A stretch of 5,609 nt of DNA from an uncultured Clostridia bacterium. GTDB taxonomy: Bacteria > Bacillota > Clostridia > Christensenellales > Borkfalkiaceae. The DNA lies in assembly GCA_945834965.1 (NCBI GenBank), contig CAMAHZ010000087.1, positions 1 through 5,609 on the forward strand, given 5' to 3'. Below are positions 1 to 3,473 of the stretch, piece after piece (position 1 is the stretch's first letter; each line of letters opens with the position of its first letter). Below the pieces are notes generated by a model. The model did no database searches, was not told the origin of the DNA, and saw only the letters and a program-made list of their open reading frames with translations. The translations under genes were made by a program, and so were the position numbers.

Positions 1-374
1 ATAAGATAGGAGCTGTTGTCAACCATATACCTGTTTCTTAAAAGCATACAAGCTTTGTGATATTTTTCGCTTAAAAGCTTAACTTCGTCGCAGTTTTCAA
101 GTACTTTATAATAGGTCTTTTTATCTTCTTCGTAGAAGTACTTTTCCTGATTAGGGCAGGGGACGCAGGCTATTAATTTTATAAAGGGGTAGTCCCTTTT
201 TAAGTTTAAAACGCATTGTGCCGAAATTAAATCAAAACCGCGTGCCATACCGTTATAAAAGGTGGTAACTCCCTTTTCAATAAGCGATTTAATAAGGGTG
301 GTAAGATTAGCTACGTCTAAATCGTCCCTTACGTTTCTGTGTCCGGTAAAAGCACAGCAATATTTTTTATCCAT
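1..374 (-). CDS. SLOG-fold protein of the DUF1273/YpsA-like family, 3' end cut by window edge
   Basis: The first 124 residues are visible, starting at the ATG at 374-372; the gene continues past the left edge. The translation has the hallmarks of the DUF1273 (YpsA SLOG) family: an N-terminal FTGHR at residues 9-13 after a beta strand, NGMARGFD at 41-48 (the glycine-rich nucleotide-binding-type loop of Rossmann-like SLOG domains), a KLIACVP strand at 66-72, and CMLLRNRYMVDNSS at 109-122. Family members are usually about 170-190 residues, so roughly the last third is missing. SLOG domains are thought to bind nucleotides or nucleotide-derived ligands; the specific function here is unknown. The start is supported by an AAAGGGGA ribosome binding site about 5 bases upstream. 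It begins 19 bases after the rsmG stop on the same strand, so the two are probably co-transcribed. Family call is confident; function is not. Confidence 0.85.
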   Translation of the reverse strand, partial: MDKKYCCAFTGHRNVRDDLDVANLTTLIKSLIEKGVTTFYNGMARGFDLISAQCVLNLKRDYPFIKLIACVPCPNQEKYFYEEDKKTYYKVLENCDEVKLLSEKYHKACMLLRNRYMVDNSSYL

Positions 375-393
375 TGTTTCCCCTTTAAGTACC

Positions 394-1104
394 CTAAACG
401 ATAGGCGATTTTCTCTCTTTACCCTGACCCCTTGGATACTTTAAAGGGGTAGGCGCAACCTTTTTAATTATGACGAGCGCCCTTTTATCGCCGTCGGGGA
501 GAAGGTATTTTTCCACCCGTTCAAGCTTGCCGCCTAAAATTTTAATCGCCTTTTCTGCTTCTAAAACTTCTTCGTCGCAATCGCCCTTATAGGCTATGAA
601 ATATCCGCCCACCTTAACGAAGGGCAGGCAGTATTCGCAAAGGGTGTTAAGCCTTGCAACCGCCCTTGCAACAGAGCAGTCGAACTTTTCCCTGTACTTT
701 ACATCCTTTGATAAATCTTCCGCCCTGCCGCAAAAGACTTGCATATCCTTTAAATTAAGCTTTTGAATGGCTTCGTTCAAGTGATTGCACTTTTTTCCCG
801 TACTTTCTATAAGCACGAATTTTAAATCGTCCCTTATCAGTTTTAAAGGAAGGGAAGGGAATCCGCCGCCGGAGCCTATTTCGGCAACCAAAGCCCCGTC
901 TTTAAAGAAACTTTCCCCAACTACGCTGTCTAAAAAGTGCTTAATAAATATACCTTCGTCGTCGCAGATGGCGGTAAGGTTGAATTTTTTATTGTTATCA
1001 ACAAGCAAGCTTTTGAATTCTTCAAATCCCTGCTTGTATTCGCCGTTTATTAAACCTTTATACTTCTCAATATCCATATGATAAATCATACCATAAAAAA
1101 ACAT
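394..1104 (-). CDS. rsmG: 16S rRNA (guanine527-N7)-methyltransferase RsmG
   Basis: RsmG (GidB) uses S-adenosylmethionine to methylate N7 of G527 in the 530 loop of 16S rRNA; its loss is known to give low-level streptomycin resistance. The 236-residue product matches the usual length (about 205-240). Visible family motifs are NKKFNLTAI at 38-46, KHFLDS at 55-60, the SAM-binding loop EIGSGGGFP at 75-83, GRAED at 126-130, RAVARL at 147-152, AYKG at 171-174 and the C-terminal YPRGQG at 223-228. The start is uncertain: the ATG at 1104, and in-frame ATGs at 1089 and 1077, all lack a good Shine-Dalgarno sequence. The family alignment fits a start at 1077 (MDIEKYKG) at least as well, and that would leave the inverted origin-like element clear of the gene. 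It is transcribed leftward, away from the origin, with the SLOG gene directly downstream. In many Bacillota rsmG sits after mnmE-mnmG near the origin; those genes are not between it and the origin here. Confidence 0.96.
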   Translation of the reverse strand: MFFYGMIYHMDIEKYKGLINGEYKQGFEEFKSLLVDNNKKFNLTAICDDEGIFIKHFLDSVVGESFFKDGALVAEIGSGGGFPSLPLKLIRDDLKFVLIESTGKKCNHLNEAIQKLNLKDMQVFCGRAEDLSKDVKYREKFDCSVARAVARLNTLCEYCLPFVKVGGYFIAYKGDCDEEVLEAEKAIKILGGKLERVEKYLLPDGDKRALVIIKKVAPTPLKYPRGQGKERKSPIV

Positions 1105-1120
1105 TTATTTCAAGTAAATA

Positions 1121-1138
1121 AGGGTATGTTTAATTGTT
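1121..1138 (-). repeat. Inverted partial copy of the origin unwinding element
   Basis: Read on the minus strand, this 18-mer (AACAATTAAACATACCCT) matches 16 of 18 bases of the plus-strand element at 1370-1387 (AACAATTGAACAGACCCT). The copy covers the second half of the first box, the whole second box and the GC-rich stretch. One mismatch falls at the degenerate fifth position of the second box and the other at the first base of the GC-rich stretch. The trios are largely missing: on the minus strand CCC is followed by TTATTTACTTG. It may be a degenerate or second unwinding site facing rsmG; function is inferred. Confidence 0.5.
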
Positions 1139-1144
1139 AAAATT

Positions 1145-1160
1145 TTTTGCACATTTGCAC
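1145..1160 (+). promoter_or_regulatory. DnaA box (TTTTGCACA) with adjacent TTTGCAC repeat
   Basis: TTTTGCACA at 1145-1153 fits the relaxed DnaA-box consensus TTWTNCACA at every position. A second TTTGCAC follows 8 bases after the first, at 1154-1160, making a short tandem. It lies at the rsmG side of oriC, about 210 bases from the unwinding module, in the same orientation as the other boxes. Confidence 0.55.
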
Positions 1161-1165
1161 TTTTT

Positions 1166-1203
1166 TTTGTCTATAACTTTTTAAGTTATTCAAAATTGAC
1201 AAA
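1166..1203. repeat. Nested inverted repeats in oriC
   Basis: The inner repeat is ATAACTT (1173-1179), a TTT spacer, then AAGTTAT (1183-1189), a perfect 7-bp pair. The outer arms are TTTGTC (1166-1171) and GACAAA (1198-1203). The inner right arm overlaps TTATTCAAA (1186-1194), one mismatch from a DnaA box. The element lies between the TTTTGCACA box and the central boxes. It could be a protein-binding palindrome; no transcript is known to need a hairpin here. Confidence 0.4.
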
Positions 1204-1256
1204 TGTAATTTTTAAATTGATTTTTTACCTTTTTCAGTTATCGACTTTTAAACTTT

Positions 1257-1265
1257 TTATCAACA
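1257..1265 (+). promoter_or_regulatory. DnaA box (TTATCAACA)
   Basis: TTATCAACA differs from TTATCCACA only at position 6. It is followed by ATT, so TCAACAATT is shared with the box next to the trios (1368-1376). A weaker TACTCAACA follows at 1269-1277. The recurrence of TCAACA suggests that this organism's DnaA tolerates or prefers A at position 6. Confidence 0.65.
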
Positions 1266-1298
1266 ATTTACTCAACAAAATTTCCTTGTCTAAATGGC

Positions 1299-1318
1299 AC
1301 AAAACGACGTCATTTTGT
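1299..1318. promoter_or_regulatory. 20-bp near-perfect palindrome centred on GACGTC
   Basis: The arms ACAAAA (1299-1304) and TTTTGT (1313-1318) flank the self-complementary core GACGTC (1306-1311). Only one pair (C1305/A1312) is mismatched. The core is GC-rich within very AT-rich surroundings and lies between the central DnaA box and the unwinding module. It has the form of a dimeric regulator operator. I do not recognise the cognate protein. Confidence 0.45.
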
Positions 1319-1364
1319 TGCATTTTTGCTTGTATTTTGATATTATTATTTAGGAAAGAAAATT

Positions 1365-1400
1365 TTTTCAACAATTGAACAGACCCTACTAATACTACTA
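1365..1400 (+). other. Origin basal unwinding module: two DnaA boxes, GC-rich stretch and DnaA-trios
   Basis: In order: TTTTCAACA (1365-1373), AATTGAACA (1373-1381, sharing one A with the first), GACCC (1382-1386), then trinucleotides CTA CTA ATA CTA CTA (1386-1400, starting on the last C). On the opposite strand the trios read 3'-GAT GAT TAT GAT GAT-5'. Four match the 3'-[G/A]A[T/A]-5' DnaA-trio rule, and the third keeps the central A. In B. subtilis, DnaA loads from the two boxes onto the trios to melt the duplex. Box spacing, GC-rich length and trio phase match that arrangement as I remember it. Confidence 0.85.
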
Positions 1401-1440
1401 TCCTAATTTATTAAAAAATAAATATATAATTTTATTATCT
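1401..1440. other. DNA unwinding element (AT-rich tract)
   Basis: Bases 1404-1438 are 35 consecutive A/T bases immediately downstream of the DnaA-trios, where the duplex would first open and the helicase be loaded. A TATAAT at 1425-1430 could also be a -10 hexamer for dnaN, but no convincing -35 lies 16-18 bases before it. Confidence 0.75.
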
Positions 1441-1454
1441 ATTGCGTTCAAGGC

Positions 1455-1476
1455 GTCTATAAAAGGGTCTATAAAA
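1455..1476 (+). repeat. Direct repeat GTCTATAAAA, twice at 12-bp spacing, upstream of dnaN
   Basis: GTCTATAAAA occurs at 1455-1464 and 1467-1476, and GTCTATAA recurs at 1169-1176 on the other side of the origin. On the minus strand the unit reads TTATAGAC, resembling a DnaA box with G for C at position 6. The second copy includes TATAAA (1470-1475), a possible -10 with only a weak -35 (TTCAAG, 1447-1452, 17-base spacer). The repeat may be a DnaA-related or autoregulatory site that overlaps the dnaN promoter; this is inferred. Confidence 0.5.
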
Positions 1477-1505
1477 TTTTACAAAACTACGATAAGAGGT
1501 GCTAA

Positions 1506-2612
1506 ATGAAATTTATTTGCGAAGGTCTCGATTTGTCAGAGGCGGTATTAAAGGTCGTTAAAGCGTGTGCAGTACGCACTACCGTTCCCGTAATGGAATG
1601 TATTAAAATTTCAGCCGTAAACGACACTTTAACTTTAACCGCAACCGACGGCGAAATTACTATACAGAAAAAGATTAAGGCAGAGATTTTGGAAGAAGGC
1701 GATATCTGCGTTCCCGGCAGATATTTTTCCGACTTTATTAAAAAGCTTGAAAGCGTTCAGCTTACCATCTACGTTGAAAACGGCAAGATGGATATTGCCT
1801 ATGCGGATAGCAACACGTCTATGCAGGTACTTTCCGCAGACGATTTCCCTGCAGTAGATACTTCGGTCGACGAAGACAGCATAGTTTTAAAGACGGAAGA
1901 GCTTAAAAGGCTTATAAACGCAACGGCGTTCTGCTGCGCAAGCGACGATTCACGCCCCATTTTAAAGGGCTGTCAGTTGGTGGTTACGGGGAGTGAAATA
2001 AGCGTTACCGCACTCGACGGTTTCAGGCTTGCAACGGCAAAGGGCGAAGTAATCTCTTCAAGCAAGGATATGGAAATAGTATGCCCTGCAAGAACGCTTA
2101 ACGAAATTTTAAAAATGCTCCCTTCCGACGACGGCGAAACCGAGCTTAAGGTTAAAAGGGGTATGCTCCTTATCTGCGTAGAAGATACGATTTTAACTTC
2201 CTGCCTTTACAACGGCGACTTTATAAAGAAGGAAAATATCATTCCTAAGAGCTTTTTGACCACCGTAAAGGTAGAAAGAAATCTCTTAAAGGAATCAATC
2301 GAGCGTGCGGCAATTTTGGTGCGTAGCGACAAGAACAGCCTTATTATAATGGACGTTACTCAGGACAAGATAGAAGTTTCTTCCAACTCGGAAATAGGTA
2401 ACGTAAAAGAACCCGTAAAGGCGCAGATGGAAGGCAAGGATTTAAAGATTGCAATGAATTCAAAGTTCATTACCGAAGCCATTAACGCGTTAAAGGAAGA
2501 CGAGATTGTTTTATCCTTTAACAATCAGGTTCAGCCCTTCATATGTCAAAATGAACAAAATAAAGACGTTCTTTATTTAATTTTGCCCGTAAGAACAGGC
2601 AATAATGCTTGA
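1506..2612 (+). CDS. dnaN: DNA polymerase III subunit beta (sliding clamp)
   Basis: DnaN forms a head-to-tail dimeric ring on DNA that tethers DNA polymerase III and serves as a docking platform for other replication and repair proteins. The 368-residue product has the expected length and three similar domains (roughly 1-120, 125-245 and 247-368). Recognisable family segments are TLTATDGEITI at 43-53, ICVPGRYFSDFIKKL at 67-81, SRPILKG at 149-155, TALDGFRLA at 168-176 and the C-terminal YLILPVRTGN at 357-366, which helps form the partner-binding cleft. The ATG is supported by AAGAGGTG about 4 bases upstream. It directly follows the origin, but dnaA is not upstream of it and recF/gyrB are not downstream, both departures from the usual Bacillota order. 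Domain 2 has the less common LDGFRLA in place of the usual TDSHRLA-type segment. Confidence 0.98.
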   Translation: MKFICEGLDLSEAVLKVVKACAVRTTVPVMECIKISAVNDTLTLTATDGEITIQKKIKAEILEEGDICVPGRYFSDFIKKLESVQLTIYVENGKMDIAYADSNTSMQVLSADDFPAVDTSVDEDSIVLKTEELKRLINATAFCCASDDSRPILKGCQLVVTGSEISVTALDGFRLATAKGEVISSSKDMEIVCPARTLNEILKMLPSDDGETELKVKRGMLLICVEDTILTSCLYNGDFIKKENIIPKSFLTTVKVERNLLKESIERAAILVRSDKNSLIIMDVTQDKIEVSSNSEIGNVKEPVKAQMEGKDLKIAMNSKFITEAINALKEDEIVLSFNNQVQPFICQNEQNKDVLYLILPVRTGNNA

Positions 2613-2638
2613 CTTGAAGTATTAAAAAAATGTAAAAT
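2609..2638 (+). promoter_or_regulatory. Candidate sigma-A promoter for the rpmH unit, overlapping the dnaN stop
   Basis: TTGACT (2609-2614, five of six matches to TTGACA) and TAAAAT (2633-2638, five of six matches to TATAAT) are separated by 18 bases. The -35 overlaps the dnaN TGA stop. Transcription would begin near 2645, right before the hairpin at 2648-2676. It would drive rpmH-rnpA-yidD-yidC-jag separately from dnaN. Confidence 0.6.
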
Positions 2639-2647
2639 AAAACGGTA

Positions 2648-2676
2648 CTGTCCCGAAAAGCGATTTTTCGGGGCGG
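2648..2676 (+). promoter_or_regulatory. 12-bp hairpin at the start of the rpmH leader
   Basis: CCCGAAAA (2652-2659) pairs with TTTTCGGG (2665-2672) around a 5-base loop. The stem extends outward through 2648-2651 and 2673-2676 with two G-U pairs, giving 12 pairs. It is followed by AATTTAATTAAAG, not a T-run, so it is a poor intrinsic terminator for dnaN. It sits at or just after the predicted start of the rpmH transcript, where a 5'-terminal stem could stabilise the mRNA. A partial terminator or attenuator role is also possible. Confidence 0.55.
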
Positions 2677-2730
2677 AATTTAATTAAAGAATTTTCAGTA
2701 AAGAAAAAATAATATATGGAGTAAACAACA

Positions 2731-2865
2731 ATGAAAAGAACTTATCAACCTAAAAAGAGAACGAGAAGTAAGGTTCACGGATTCAGAAAGCGCATGGCGT
2801 CTACCGCAGGCAGAAAGGTACTTAAAAGACGCAGAGATAAAGGCAGAAAGCACATTTCCGCATAA
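2731..2865 (+). CDS. rpmH: 50S ribosomal protein L34
   Basis: This 44-codon gene encodes the very basic L34 protein of the large ribosomal subunit. The product begins MKRTYQPKKRTRSKVHGF and continues with RKRMASTAGRKVLKRRR, then DKGRKHISA. This matches the family from end to end at its normal length of 44 residues, including the near-invariant KRTYQP start, HGFRKRM and the GRKVLKRRR-type segment. A GGAGT ribosome binding site lies about 9 bases before the ATG. The gene is first in the block rpmH-rnpA-yidD-yidC-jag, which is conserved in bacteria, and has its own candidate promoter at the end of dnaN. Its stop is 9 bases before the rnpA start. L34 is short, abundant and often strongly expressed, which fits the separate promoter and structured leader. 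Confidence 0.98.
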   Translation: MKRTYQPKKRTRSKVHGFRKRMASTAGRKVLKRRRDKGRKHISA

Positions 2866-2874
2866 CGGCTTTTA

Positions 2875-3192
2875 ATGAAGTATCTAAGGCTAAAAAAAAG
2901 CGGTGATTTTTCAAAACTGTTTAATAAGGGGAACAGAGTATATTCCCCTTATCTCACCGTTATTTATATGCCGTCTAAAAACACGGTAATGGGCGTTGCT
3001 ATTTCAAAAAAGCACGGCAAGGCGGTTAAACGCAACCGCATTAAACGGCTTGTAAGGGCGGCGTTTATTGCAAGCTTACCCAACTTAAACGGCACCTACA
3101 GTATGGTAATACTGCCCAAGGTCTGCCCGGAGTATTCCTTTAAAGAGTTTGAAAAATGTTTAAATTCCTGTTATAAAAGGATGGGCAAATAA
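2875..3192 (+). CDS. rnpA: Ribonuclease P protein component
   Basis: RnpA is the small basic protein that binds the catalytic RNase P RNA and helps it recognise pre-tRNA 5' leaders. The 105-residue product is slightly shorter than the usual 110-125. It shows the N-terminal RLKKSGDFSKLFNKG (5-19), the AISKKHGKAV strand and turn (42-51) and the signature RNRIKRLVRAAF (53-64), whose RNR box contacts the RNA. The C-terminal helix EFEKCLNSCYKRM follows at 91-103. It starts 9 bases after rpmH with only a weak AACGG upstream, so translation is probably coupled to rpmH. Its TAA overlaps the yidD ATG by one base (TAATG). Confidence is high because motif, size and context agree. Confidence 0.97.
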   Translation: MKYLRLKKSGDFSKLFNKGNRVYSPYLTVIYMPSKNTVMGVAISKKHGKAVKRNRIKRLVRAAFIASLPNLNGTYSMVILPKVCPEYSFKEFEKCLNSCYKRMGK

Positions 3193-3455
3193 TGGCGTAT
3201 TATCTTTGTAGGCCGTGGCTGTGGTTAAAGGTTTTTGGTATGCGTCTTATCGTGCTGTACCAAAAATATTTATCTCGGCACACGTGTCTATATAACCCGA
3301 CTTGTTCAGAGTATACTCTGCGCTGTATTAACAACCACGGGTTTATAATAGGCGTTTTTTTAGGTGCGTGGAGAATTCTTCGCTGCAATCCTTTTTCAAA
3401 GGGCGGGTACGACCCTGCGCCCGAAAATCATTTTAAGGTAAAGTGGGTTTTATAA
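3192..3455 (+). CDS. yidD: Membrane protein insertion efficiency factor YidD
   Basis: YidD is a small inner-face membrane-associated protein that improves the insertion of proteins handled by YidC; its exact mechanism is not settled. The 87-residue product shows the family signature IVLYQKYLSRHTCLYNPTCS (20-39), the HGFIIGVFLGAWRILRCNPF stretch (49-68) and GGYDPAP (71-77). Cysteines lie at 32, 38, 45 and 65; the CxYxPTCSxY and RCNP cysteines are typical of the family. The N-terminal segment to about residue 22 is hydrophobic to amphipathic, consistent with membrane association. Its ATG overlaps the rnpA stop (TAATG), and AAAGGATGG at the end of rnpA supplies a ribosome binding site. Its stop is in the same reading frame as yidC, seven codons upstream of the yidC ATG. 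Confidence 0.96.
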   Translation: MAYYLCRPWLWLKVFGMRLIVLYQKYLSRHTCLYNPTCSEYTLRCINNHGFIIGVFLGAWRILRCNPFSKGGYDPAPENHFKVKWVL

Positions 3456-3473
3456 TCCACCGTAATAAACACA

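Larger units (their letters stand above)
1105..1505. other. oriC: Chromosomal replication origin (oriC), gene-free AT-rich region
   Basis: This gap separates the leftward rsmG from the rightward dnaN. It holds several DnaA-box-like 9-mers, all on the plus strand, and a complete unwinding module at 1365-1440. The module's order and spacing match the Bacillus subtilis dnaA-dnaN intergenic origin as I recall it: two boxes overlapping by one base, a five-base GC-rich stretch, trios, then an AT-rich tract. The flanking genes diverge from it. The only open frame inside (1196-1378) begins with TTG, has no ribosome binding site and encodes a low-complexity hydrophobic peptide typical of AT-rich DNA, so I do not call it. 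Origin function is inferred from motif architecture and gene context. No dnaA gene is in the window. Confidence 0.85.

Noticed and set aside
427..450. 7-bp inverted repeat ACCCCTT/AAGGGGT near the 3' end of rsmG
   Set aside because: It lies inside the coding sequence with a 10-base loop and no T-run on the minus strand, so it is not a credible terminator.
785..1081. 98-codon open frame opposite rsmG
   Set aside because: Lies entirely antisense to rsmG, whose family motifs are clear; the composition is that of a shadow frame.
1171..1203. Leftward promoter for rsmG (TTGTCA and TATAGA on the minus strand)
   Set aside because: The spacer is about 21 bases, too long for a sigma-A promoter; no better pair was found.
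1196..1378. 60-codon plus-strand open frame inside the origin gap
   Set aside because: TTG start, no ribosome binding site, low-complexity hydrophobic translation, and it overlaps the DnaA-box and palindrome region; typical chance frame in AT-rich DNA.
1375..1401. TTGAAC and TACTAT as a dnaN promoter
   Set aside because: The spacer is only 15 bases and both hexamers are explained by the second DnaA box and the DnaA-trios.
1105..1505. CRISPR, transposon ends or tRNA in the intergenic gap
   Set aside because: No regularly spaced repeats of useful length, no terminal inverted repeats with a target duplication, and no cloverleaf-compatible sequence were seen.
2648..2676. Intrinsic terminator of dnaN
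   Set aside because: The stem is good but no T-run follows on the plus strand; kept instead as a leader hairpin.
3200..3388. Minus-strand open frame opposite yidD
   Set aside because: yidD carries the full family signature in the plus frame; this is its antisense shadow.
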